Origin: DAOUAJ01 sp034433615
GTDB lineage: Bacteria; Chloroflexota; Anaerolineae; DUEN01
Direction of reading: 5' to 3'
Length of the DNA: 20,671 bases
Assembly: GCA_034433615.1 (NCBI GenBank)
Contig: DAOUAJ010000227.1
Location: forward strand, 1-20,671
Part shown: one piece after another, positions 7,341-13,226 of the stretch
Layout: each line of letters opens with the position of its first letter
Numbering within the stretch: the first letter of the stretch is position 1
Translations under genes and position numbers: made by a program
The notes under the pieces: generated by a model
What the model saw: only the letters and a program-made list of their open reading frames with translations
Database searches by the model: none
Told to the model about the DNA's origin: nothing

Positions 7341-7355
7341 GGATTTGACAAATCC
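7341..7355. promoter_or_regulatory. candidate PerR operator, perfect 7-1-7 palindrome over the perR -35
   Basis: GGATTTG and CAAATCC are exact inverted repeats around a single central A. The 7-1-7 geometry is that of classic PerR and Fur boxes, though the bases differ from the AT-rich Bacillus consensus. The palindrome covers the -35 hexamer (7345-7350), where a bound repressor would block RNA polymerase. Assignment to PerR rests on position and geometry only. Confidence 0.45.
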
Positions 7356-7372
7356 ACCAAGTTGGGTAAGAT
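7345..7372 (+). promoter_or_regulatory. promoter of perR
   Basis: A perfect TTGACA (7345-7350) is followed by a 16-bp spacer and TAAGAT (7367-7372). The following 45 bases are unusually AT-rich for this window and may hold a further regulator site. Transcription would start near 7380, about 50 nt before the perR ATG. Confidence 0.65.
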
Positions 7373-7428
7373 ATGATTAAAACTTAGATCAATTTCAATT
7401 CTCATATTGCCTTTTCCAAAGGGAATCT

Positions 7429-7821
7429 ATGCTGACCAAGTTACAGCTAACCCGTCAACGAGAGGCCGTGCTGGCGGTTATCCAGCAGGCTGAGAAGCAC
7501 CTGACTGCCCAAGAGATCTATGACCGGGTGCGGCAGCAGTTGCCAGGCATTGCCTATGGCACCGTTTATAACGCCCTCGCTTATCTACAGGAAGCGGGTC
7601 TGGTACAGGTAGTCAATGTCGGAAGCGGGCCCGCTTTGTACGACCGGCGCACGGGTCGTCATGATCATCTGGTGTGCCGCCAGTGCGGGAAAGTCCTCGA
7701 TTATTCCTTCCCTGAGCTGGAGCAGGCCCTGGAACGGGTGATCCGGGAGACGCAGTTCAAGATCGAGAAGGCTTATGTCCTCTTTGAGGGTCGCTGTCCG
7801 GAGTGTCAGCGACAGAGGTGA
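7429..7821 (+). CDS. perR: Fur-family peroxide-sensing regulator PerR
   Basis: This DNA-binding repressor of 130 residues has the usual Fur layout: a winged helix (about 1-70) with GIAYGTVYNALAYLQEAGLV as recognition region, and a dimerisation domain with a structural zinc site formed by Cys83/Cys86 (CRQC) and Cys123/Cys126 (CPEC). By eye-alignment with Bacillus subtilis PerR (H37, D85, H91, H93, D104), all five regulatory metal ligands are kept as H24, D72, H78, H80 and D91. The Asp at the D85 position favours PerR over Fur, which usually has Glu there. In PerR, Fe(II) at this site reacts with peroxide, oxidises the His residues and releases DNA. AAAGGG lies 5 nt before the ATG. A palindrome over its own -35 suggests autoregulation, and a ferritin-like gene follows. 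Confidence 0.9.
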   Translation: MLTKLQLTRQREAVLAVIQQAEKHLTAQEIYDRVRQQLPGIAYGTVYNALAYLQEAGLVQVVNVGSGPALYDRRTGRHDHLVCRQCGKVLDYSFPELEQALERVIRETQFKIEKAYVLFEGRCPECQRQR

Positions 7822-7843
7822 GCGAATCGCCTGATCCCATTTG

Positions 7844-7879
7844 ATAGCACAGCGGCAGATTCATCCATCTGCGTGCTAT
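7844..7879. other. hairpin between perR and the thioferritin gene
   Basis: ATAGCAC (7844-7850) pairs with GTGCTAT (7873-7879), and GCAGAT (7855-7860) pairs with ATCTGC (7867-7872) around a 6-nt loop, with a 4-nt bulge on the left. It is not followed by a T-run, so it is more likely a processing or stability element, or an operator, than an intrinsic terminator. Confidence 0.45.
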
Positions 7880-7935
7880 GTGTCCCACTCTCCCCCTGAG
7901 AACAAGAGAAACGGTTAGATTGAGGAGGTCGTACG

Positions 7936-8556
7936 ATGGCTGAGAAGAAACATGCTGCAGGCCGGGTCGCTCATGGGGATATCTCCCAGCGCGTCGGCGT
8001 CGAACAATTGGAGGCACGGGGCGTTAACGTATCCGATCTGGTCGAGAAGCTGATTGATGCGGCCGGCGCGGAGTTTACGACATATTACTATTACACGATC
8101 CTGCGCATGTACCTGGCCGGGCATGAAGACTACAAGGAGATCTGCGAGGACGCCCGCCTGGAGGACCGCGCACATTTTGAGCTCTCTGTGCCGCGCATCT
8201 ACGAGCTAGGGGGTGGCATCCCGCGCGATATCCGGGATTTCGCCGACCGGGCCGGTTGCCCGGACGCGTTTCTGCCGGACCAGCCGACCGCAGAGAACAT
8301 CCTGGTGACCTTATTGGAGGCGGAACGGTGTGCCATTCGCACCTGGAGTGAGATCTGCGACATCACGCTGGGAAAGGACCCGCGCACTTATGACATCGCT
8401 TCCCGCATCCTGCAAGAGGAGGTCGAGCACGAGGCCTGGTTCATCGAATTGCTGGCAAAAGAGCGCGGTGAGGGACCGCGGCCGTCCGGCCATTTCCGCC
8501 GGGGTGAGCCGGGCGAGGCACCCTACAGCAAGAACCGCCCGTTCTACAATCCGTAA
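7936..8556 (+). CDS. Dps-like thioferritin (DPSL), ferritin-like di-iron protein
   Basis: The 206-residue protein looks like the archaeal-type Dps-like (thioferritin) family, which assembles a 12-subunit cage, uses peroxide to oxidise Fe(II) and protects cells from oxidative damage. The four-helix bundle spans about 30-175. Likely metal ligands are E46 (AGAEFTTYYYY), E76/H80 (LEDRAHFE), E130 (LLEAERC) and E162/H165 (EEVEHEAWF). Two cysteines near the di-iron site, Cys108 (AGCPDAF) and Cys132 (AERCAIR), agree with the cysteine pair that gives the thioferritins their name, and SEICDITLGKDPRTYD is very typical. The tail RPSGHFRRG is also seen in such proteins. GAGGAGGT lies 6 nt before the ATG. 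It follows perR by about 115 bp on the same strand, which supports a peroxide-response role. Confidence 0.88.
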   Translation: MAEKKHAAGRVAHGDISQRVGVEQLEARGVNVSDLVEKLIDAAGAEFTTYYYYTILRMYLAGHEDYKEICEDARLEDRAHFELSVPRIYELGGGIPRDIRDFADRAGCPDAFLPDQPTAENILVTLLEAERCAIRTWSEICDITLGKDPRTYDIASRILQEEVEHEAWFIELLAKERGEGPRPSGHFRRGEPGEAPYSKNRPFYNP

Positions 8557-8569
8557 AACATCCTCGCTG

Positions 8570-8600
8570 AGGGGCGCAGCCGTTATTAGGCCGCGCCCCT
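8570..8600. other. very stable hairpin before the ferredoxin gene
   Basis: AGGGGCGC (8570-8577) pairs perfectly with GCGCCCCT (8593-8600). After one A/C mismatch, GCC and GGC extend the stem to a 7-nt loop. It lies 13 nt after the thioferritin stop and 11 nt before the ferredoxin ATG. There is no T-run, so it may be a Rho-independent-like brake, a stability element, or a structure that limits ferredoxin translation. Confidence 0.55.
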
Positions 8601-8611
8601 TCCGCATCCCC

Positions 8612-8959
8612 ATGCCTGAGACTCATCCCGTCGCTCTGGTTTTCCCCGACGGTCGCGAGAAAACACTCCAGATAGACGAAGAGACCTTTATCCTGGATGC
8701 TGCCACAGCAGCCGGAATTGACCTGCCTCATACCTGCTTGCAAGGGTGGTGTCTGACGTGCGCCGCGCGCGTATTGGAGGGTTCGGCGGCGTGCGTGAAC
8801 CACAGCGCGGCTCTGCGCTACTTCCCCGAGGACGCGGAGGGCGGCTTTGTCCTGCTCTGCACCGGCCGGCCACGCGCAGCCTGTCGCCTCGCGACCCATC
8901 AGTCCCGAAACATGAAAGATCATCGCCGGCAGCGTGGACGTCCCGCTCCTCTGGGATAG
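8612..8959 (+). CDS. plant-type [2Fe-2S] ferredoxin
   Basis: A soluble electron carrier of 115 residues with a beta-grasp ferredoxin fold. The cluster ligands fit the plant-type pattern: Cys42, Cys47 and Cys50 in CLQGWCLTC, and Cys83 in FVLLCTGRP. The start LVFPDGREKTLQIDEETFILD and the DLPHTC segment are also typical. The usual DQ pair between the third and fourth cysteines is replaced by VNHSAALRY, and there are extra cysteines at 61 and 91 and a basic tail (KDHRRQRGRP). The partner enzyme is unknown. The ATG has no purine-rich ribosome site and sits directly behind a strong hairpin, so expression may depend on coupling to the thioferritin gene. The same frame is open upstream through that gene, but that part has no ferredoxin character. 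Confidence 0.85.
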   Translation: MPETHPVALVFPDGREKTLQIDEETFILDAATAAGIDLPHTCLQGWCLTCAARVLEGSAACVNHSAALRYFPEDAEGGFVLLCTGRPRAACRLATHQSRNMKDHRRQRGRPAPLG

Positions 8960-9051
8960 AAGACAGATCGCTGCGATCATCCCCACGACCGGTTGCTATC
9001 ATAGCAGCAGAGCAATCTCCCACCCCGAATATTAGAAATCAGTAATTGGAT

Positions 9052-9080
9052 TTAATAAATTGCAGTTTTTAAGATATAAT
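9052..9080 (+). promoter_or_regulatory. promoter of the SufR-like gene
   Basis: TTAATA (9052-9057), a 17-bp spacer and a perfect TATAAT (9075-9080) lie in an AT-rich stretch (9030-9090) that stands out from the GC-rich surroundings. A second TATAAT begins 7 bp later (9082-9087). The leader to the ATG at 9163 is about 75 nt. Confidence 0.65.
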
Positions 9081-9122
9081 GTATAATTGCATTGAGCTGA
9101 CGCGGTAAATTGGTGTAGGGAT

Positions 9123-9150
9123 CCTATCTCTCAGGGAGAGAAGAGATAGG
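9123..9150. promoter_or_regulatory. 9-bp dyad in the leader of the SufR-like gene
   Basis: CCTATCTCT (9123-9131) and AGAGATAGG (9142-9150) are exact inverted repeats around a 10-nt loop. The element ends about 12 nt before the start codon and just before the purine-rich ribosome site, so it could be an operator for autoregulation or an RNA hairpin that affects translation. It does not resemble the cyanobacterial SufR site CAAC-N6-GTTG. Confidence 0.4.
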
Positions 9151-9162
9151 GGGAGAAAGGCA

Positions 9163-9822
9163 ATGAAGGAGACCGAGGCATTGACGGAACGGGAACAACC
9201 GATCAGGCAGCGAATTCTCATTGAATTGAAGAAGGCAGGGGGACTCACCTGTAAGGACCTGGCAGAGTTCTTGAACATCACGCCTATGGGCATTCGACGC
9301 CATTTGATGATACTGGAACGGGATGGCCTGGTTCGCTACAGGACGGTCCGGGGCGGTTTGGGGCGGCCCAGCCATGTTTATCATCTGACTGAACAGGCGG
9401 ACGAGTTGTTTCCGAAGAGCTACGGACAACTCGCCAATGAACTATTGGGCTATGTGGAGCTGCTGGATGGCAAGGAGAAAGTGAAGGAGCTATTTGCACA
9501 GCGCGCACGGCGGCGAATTCAGGAGACTCAGACTCGCCTAAAAGGCCTACCCTTTTCGGAGAAAGTGGCTGAACTGGCGCGTATTTTGACGGAAAGCGGC
9601 TATCTGGCCGAGGCAGAGCAGGTGGATGACGGCACGTTCTTCGTTCGGGAATACAACTGCGCGATCTACCTGGTCGCTCAACGTTTCCAGCAGGCTTGTG
9701 GCAGCGAACTGGACTTCATTCGCGCGGTGCTGCCAGAGGCCGATGTGGAGCGCGAACACCACATGATACAAGGTGAATCACACTGCGGTTACCGTATCAC
9801 TCAGCGTGAGGATGAGACGTAG
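9163..9822 (+). CDS. SufR-like Fe-S-sensing transcription regulator (winged HTH), one cluster Cys changed
   Basis: The 219-residue protein has an N-terminal winged helix (about 12-75: LTCKDLAEFLNITPMGIRRH as the HTH, GGLGRPSHVYHLT as the wing) and a C-terminal segment typical of SufR, the repressor of suf Fe-S assembly genes that binds a cluster. The family pattern C-x12-C-x13-C-x14-C is matched in spacing, with Cys166, Cys179 and Cys208, but the third position is Ala193. Several studied SufR proteins use only three of the cysteines as ligands, so cluster binding remains possible. A strong promoter and a dyad lie upstream. No suf genes are next to it; the neighbours are a [2Fe-2S] ferredoxin before and proline dehydrogenase after, both on the same strand but with a separate promoter following. 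Targets are unknown. Confidence 0.85.
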   Translation: MKETEALTEREQPIRQRILIELKKAGGLTCKDLAEFLNITPMGIRRHLMILERDGLVRYRTVRGGLGRPSHVYHLTEQADELFPKSYGQLANELLGYVELLDGKEKVKELFAQRARRRIQETQTRLKGLPFSEKVAELARILTESGYLAEAEQVDDGTFFVREYNCAIYLVAQRFQQACGSELDFIRAVLPEADVEREHHMIQGESHCGYRITQREDET

Positions 9823-9912
9823 CCGATAGGATGCATTGCGCACGCTCCATTTGATCCCTTCTCCTTAGCTCTTTACAAACATCGGCTGGTCTCTTACCAT
9901 GACCCCGTGATT

Positions 9913-9941
9913 TTGCTGGCTTTCTATCAAAGTGATACAAT
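9913..9941 (+). promoter_or_regulatory. putative promoter of the proline dehydrogenase-icd-sdh block
   Basis: TTGCTG (9913-9918), a 17-bp spacer and TACAAT (9936-9941) precede the proline dehydrogenase start by about 40 bp. It is the only clear promoter found before the six-gene run that follows. Confidence 0.5.
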
Positions 9942-9980
9942 CAATCAGACTCTTTGTGCCCACGCCTGGAGGTATTCTGT

Positions 9981-10931
9981 ATGCTGCTACGCTATCTTTT
10001 GTTGTCCCTTTCCCGTAATGCTGGCTTGCAGCGTCTCGTAACCACTCTGCCCATCGCCCGGCGGATGGCACGACGCTTCGTCGCGGGTGAGACTTTAGAT
10101 GAAGCCATCGCGGCGGTCCGACAAGCCAACGTGCTGGGGATCATGGCCGCCATTAATTATCTGGGCGAGAACGCAGACACAAAAGCCAGCGCGTTCGCCA
10201 GCGGAGATGCTTATCTGGCAGCATTGGACGCCATTGCGACCACCGGTGTAGACAGCAATATCTCCATTAAGCTCACCCATCTGGGGCTGGATCTGGGGGA
10301 TGACTTTTGCTATGAGAACGTTGCGCGCGTGGTCTCTCACGCGGCCGCGCGGGGCAATTTTGTGCGGATTGACATGGAGGGCTCGGACTATACCCAGCGT
10401 ACTCTGGACCTTTACCGTCGGTTGCGGCGGGCCTATAGTAACGTGGGACTGGCCATCCAGGCCTACCTCTACCGCAGCCGGGCGGATGTGGAAAGCCTGA
10501 TCGAGGAGGGGATCGCCCATCTGCGGCTGGTCAAAGGGGCCTATAACGAGCCACCCAGCATCGCCTATCCTGAAAGGCGGGATGTAGATGAGAATTTCAC
10601 CCGCCTGATCCAGATGATGTGGGCTCCGGAGGCCCGGAGGCGTGGAACCTTTCTAGCCGTGGCCACCCATGATGAGCGCATCATCAAGTGGGCGCGCGCG
10701 TACGTCTATCACTGGCACATCCCCATGGACGCTTATGAGTTCCAAATGATACATGGCGTTCGGCGAGATCTACAGCAGCGTTTGGCAGATGAAGGCTACC
10801 GGGTGCGCGTGTACATTCCCTATGGTACTCACTGGTACCCCTATTTCATGCGTCGCCTGGCCGAGCGCCCCGCCAATCTATTGTTCTTTCTGAGAGCACT
10901 GTTTAGATACAAAGAGACCATCCCTGGGTAA
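9981..10931 (+). CDS. proline dehydrogenase (monofunctional, FAD-dependent)
   Basis: The enzyme oxidises L-proline to pyrroline-5-carboxylate and passes electrons through FAD to the membrane quinone pool. The 316 residues equal the catalytic barrel of the monofunctional type found in Thermus and Deinococcus. Visible family segments are SIKLTHLG (95-102), RIDMEGSDYT (129-138), QAYLYRS (160-166), RLVKGAYNE (182-190), ATHD (229-232), FQMIHGVRRDLQ (254-265) and IPYGTHWYPYFMRRLAERP, which holds the two arginines that bind the substrate carboxylate. The ATG at 9981 follows GGAGGT by 7 nt; an upstream extension has no such site. No pyrroline-5-carboxylate dehydrogenase is visible here, so the second step must be encoded elsewhere. 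The stop TAA is next to icd, suggesting one transcript. Confidence 0.93.
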   Translation: MLLRYLLLSLSRNAGLQRLVTTLPIARRMARRFVAGETLDEAIAAVRQANVLGIMAAINYLGENADTKASAFASGDAYLAALDAIATTGVDSNISIKLTHLGLDLGDDFCYENVARVVSHAAARGNFVRIDMEGSDYTQRTLDLYRRLRRAYSNVGLAIQAYLYRSRADVESLIEEGIAHLRLVKGAYNEPPSIAYPERRDVDENFTRLIQMMWAPEARRRGTFLAVATHDERIIKWARAYVYHWHIPMDAYEFQMIHGVRRDLQQRLADEGYRVRVYIPYGTHWYPYFMRRLAERPANLLFFLRALFRYKETIPG

Positions 10932-10942
10932 TGGAGGCGAGA

Positions 10943-12247
10943 GTGAACTACAAGTACATCAAGATCCCAGCGGGAGGGCAGAAAATTACCATCCAGAACG
11001 GGAAACTGCAGGTGCCTGATCACCCCATTATCCCTTTCATCGAAGGAGATGGCACCGGGCGAGACATCTGGCGGGCAGCCAGTCGCGTACTGAACGCCGC
11101 CGTGGAAAAGGCTTACGATGGGCGGCGTAAAATCCACTGGATGGAGGTCTACGCTGGCGAGAAGGCCTTCAACCAGCTCGGCACCTGGCTGCCCGACGAG
11201 ACGGTCATGGCCTTCGAGGAGTTCCTGGTGGGCATTAAAGGCCCACTGACGACCCCGGTCGGAGGCGGGATCCGCTCACTGAATGTGGCGCTGCGCAAGG
11301 CGCTGGATCTGTATGTCTGCCAGCGGCCCGTACGCTGGTTCCCCGGCGTGCCTTCGCCGGTGAAGCATCCCGAATGGGTGGACATGGTAATCTTCCGGGA
11401 GAACACGGAAGACATCTATACGGGCATCGAGTTCGAGGCCGGCACGGAGGCCAATGCCCGGTTCCAGGCTCTGTTAAAAGAGTATTTCCCAAAGGAGTAT
11501 GCCAAAATCCGTTTCCCGGAGACCTCCGGCATCGGGGTCAAACCCGTGTCCAAAGAAGGTTCCCAGCGTCTGGTGCGCGCGGCCATCCGGTGGGCTTTGG
11601 ACAACAAGCGGCGCAGTGTGACGCTGGTGCACAAGGGCAACATCATGAAGTTCACGGAAGGTGCCTTCCGCAACTGGGGCTACGAAGTGGCCGAGGCCGA
11701 GTTCGGCGACCGCGTCTACACCTGGGCGCAATGGGAGCGCACAAGGGAGGCCAGGGGCGAGGAAGCCGCCAATGCTGAGCAAGAAGCAGCTCTCAAGGCT
11801 GGCAAGTTGCTGGTGAAAGACGTGATCGCCGACAACGTCTTCCAGCAAACCATCACTCACGCTCGCGATTTTGATGTGCTCGCCACGACGAACCTGAACG
11901 GCGACTACCTCTCCGACGCGCTGGCGGCCCAGGTGGGGGGCATTGGCATCGCACCGGGGGGCAACATCAACTACACCACCGGCCACGCCGTCTTCGAGGC
12001 CACCCACGGCACAGCTCCCAAATACGCGGACAAGGACATGGTCAATCCCGGCTCGGTCATCCTCTCCGGCGAGATGATGCTGCGGTACATGGGGTGGCAC
12101 GAGGCGGCCGACCTGGTCATTAAGGGCATGGAAGGGGCTATCGCCGCTAAGACCGTCACCTACGATTTCCACCGCTTGATGGACGGAGCAACCCTGCTCA
12201 AGTGCTCCGAGTTCGGCGATGCGGTGATTCGGCACATGGAACAGTAA
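10943..12247 (+). CDS. icd: NADP-dependent isocitrate dehydrogenase
   Basis: This TCA enzyme oxidatively decarboxylates isocitrate to 2-oxoglutarate with NADP. From the GTG at 10943 it has 434 residues, a little longer than E. coli Icd. Visible elements are PIIPFIEGDGTG, the substrate loop GGGIRSLNVALRKA (its Ser is the one phosphorylated in E. coli), VFQQTITH, LNGDYLSDALAAQVGG and EATHGTAPKYADKD. The KY pair plus the Tyr and Arg of TYDFHRLMDG match the residues that select NADP in E. coli. The GTG follows GGAGG with 5 nt, whereas an ATG at 10931 overlaps the preceding stop (TAATG) and has no ribosome site but could be used by coupling; that form has four more residues. It sits between proline dehydrogenase and the SDH genes. 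Confidence 0.95.
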   Translation: MNYKYIKIPAGGQKITIQNGKLQVPDHPIIPFIEGDGTGRDIWRAASRVLNAAVEKAYDGRRKIHWMEVYAGEKAFNQLGTWLPDETVMAFEEFLVGIKGPLTTPVGGGIRSLNVALRKALDLYVCQRPVRWFPGVPSPVKHPEWVDMVIFRENTEDIYTGIEFEAGTEANARFQALLKEYFPKEYAKIRFPETSGIGVKPVSKEGSQRLVRAAIRWALDNKRRSVTLVHKGNIMKFTEGAFRNWGYEVAEAEFGDRVYTWAQWERTREARGEEAANAEQEAALKAGKLLVKDVIADNVFQQTITHARDFDVLATTNLNGDYLSDALAAQVGGIGIAPGGNINYTTGHAVFEATHGTAPKYADKDMVNPGSVILSGEMMLRYMGWHEAADLVIKGMEGAIAAKTVTYDFHRLMDGATLLKCSEFGDAVIRHMEQ

Positions 12248-12310
12248 AACGCAAAGCGTAAGACATAACAGGCGACTTTACGTTTGTGCCTTTACCTCTG
12301 AGGAGAACCG

Positions 12311-12730
12311 ATGGTTACGCTCAAGACGACCTTGACTGGTTACGTACGCTACAGAGGCGGGATGGGACAGTTGAATTTTGTGCTGCACCGCCTGACCGGC
12401 CTGGGCACACTCTTGTTTCTCATTATCCACATTCTCGATACGTCTACCGTCTACTTCTTCCCCGCGTTATATGATCATGCGATCCAGATTTACCGGAGCA
12501 CACCTTTCATGATCGGTGAGATCTTTCTAGTCTTTAGCGTGCTGTTTCACGGGGCAAACGGGGTGCGAATTGCTCTTCTGGACATGTATTTTCCGCAGAA
12601 GTGGTCCATTGAGTTCGAACGCAAATCGGCGCTCTGGACGCTGGCGCTGGCAATAATCTTGTGGTTGCCGGCGGCCTTCTGGATGGGACGCAGCCTGCTG
12701 ATCTACAATTTCGGCTTGTGGGGAGGGTAG
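12311..12730 (+). CDS. sdhC: succinate dehydrogenase cytochrome b556 subunit
   Basis: A 139-residue membrane anchor with three hydrophobic helices (about 28-52, 66-92 and 108-126). It helps bind heme b and quinone and tethers SdhA/SdhB to the membrane. The start FVLHRLTGLGTLLFLIIHI is typical, with H26-R27 of the SdhC signature. H80 in VLFHGANGVRIALLD is the likely axial heme ligand. AGGAG (12301-12305) lies 5 nt before the ATG. It begins 63 bp after icd and is followed 9 bp later by sdhD. Confidence 0.9.
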   Translation: MVTLKTTLTGYVRYRGGMGQLNFVLHRLTGLGTLLFLIIHILDTSTVYFFPALYDHAIQIYRSTPFMIGEIFLVFSVLFHGANGVRIALLDMYFPQKWSIEFERKSALWTLALAIILWLPAAFWMGRSLLIYNFGLWGG

Positions 12731-12739
12731 GAGGTGGTC

Positions 12740-13117
12740 ATGACAGTTACGGCTCGCAAGGTCAAGCCCTCTCGAAACTTTGAGACGATGGCCTGGCAAT
12801 GGATGCGTTACAGCGGCATTTTGCTCATCCCGTTGGCCTGGATTCACGTGATTCTACAGGATGTCCTGGTCGGCGTCCATCGGATTGATCTGAATTATGT
12901 AGCTATGCGCTGGGCCACACTGGGCTGGCGGGTGTTCGACGTGTTATTGCTGGCTTTTGCCTTTGCCCACGGTATGAACGGCCTGCGCCAGGTGCTTAAC
13001 GACTACATCCATACCGAGAAGGTCCGGCGTGCGGTGGCCAGGCTGTTGCTGGTATCCTGGTTGATCATCACGCTGATCGGAGCAGTCGCTGTGATCGGCG
13101 GTGTGCGCCGGCCCTGA
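12740..13117 (+). CDS. sdhD: succinate dehydrogenase hydrophobic membrane anchor subunit
   Basis: A 125-residue, three-helix membrane subunit (about 25-45, 60-82 and 100-121). H77 in FAHGMNGLRQVLNDYI is the likely second heme ligand; the H-G-x-N-G-x-R pattern is shared with SdhC, as expected for the paired anchors. The ATG at 12740 is preceded by GGAGGT (12730-12735), whereas a GTG two codons upstream overlaps that site and is unlikely. The presence of two small anchors makes this a two-subunit, heme-containing SDH rather than the single-anchor Bacillus type. Confidence 0.88.
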   Translation: MTVTARKVKPSRNFETMAWQWMRYSGILLIPLAWIHVILQDVLVGVHRIDLNYVAMRWATLGWRVFDVLLLAFAFAHGMNGLRQVLNDYIHTEKVRRAVARLLLVSWLIITLIGAVAVIGGVRRP

Positions 13118-13155
13118 GCTGCTGCATTCAGGGCAAGCCCTTCGCCGACTGTTTT

Positions 13156-13173
13156 AGCCTACGAAGATAGGCT
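13156..13173. other. small hairpin between sdhD and sdhA
   Basis: AGCCTA and TAGGCT are exact inverted repeats around a 6-nt loop, in the 109-bp gap between sdhD and sdhA. It is short and may only affect message stability. Confidence 0.3.
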
Positions 13174-13226
13174 TTGCAACGCAGCGATAGCCGCGATCTC
13201 GGTCGCTTAAAGAAGGATTTTCGCTT

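Noticed and set aside
8570..8600. Hairpin after the thioferritin gene as a classic intrinsic terminator.
   Set aside because: No T-run follows the stem on either strand, so I report it only as a hairpin.
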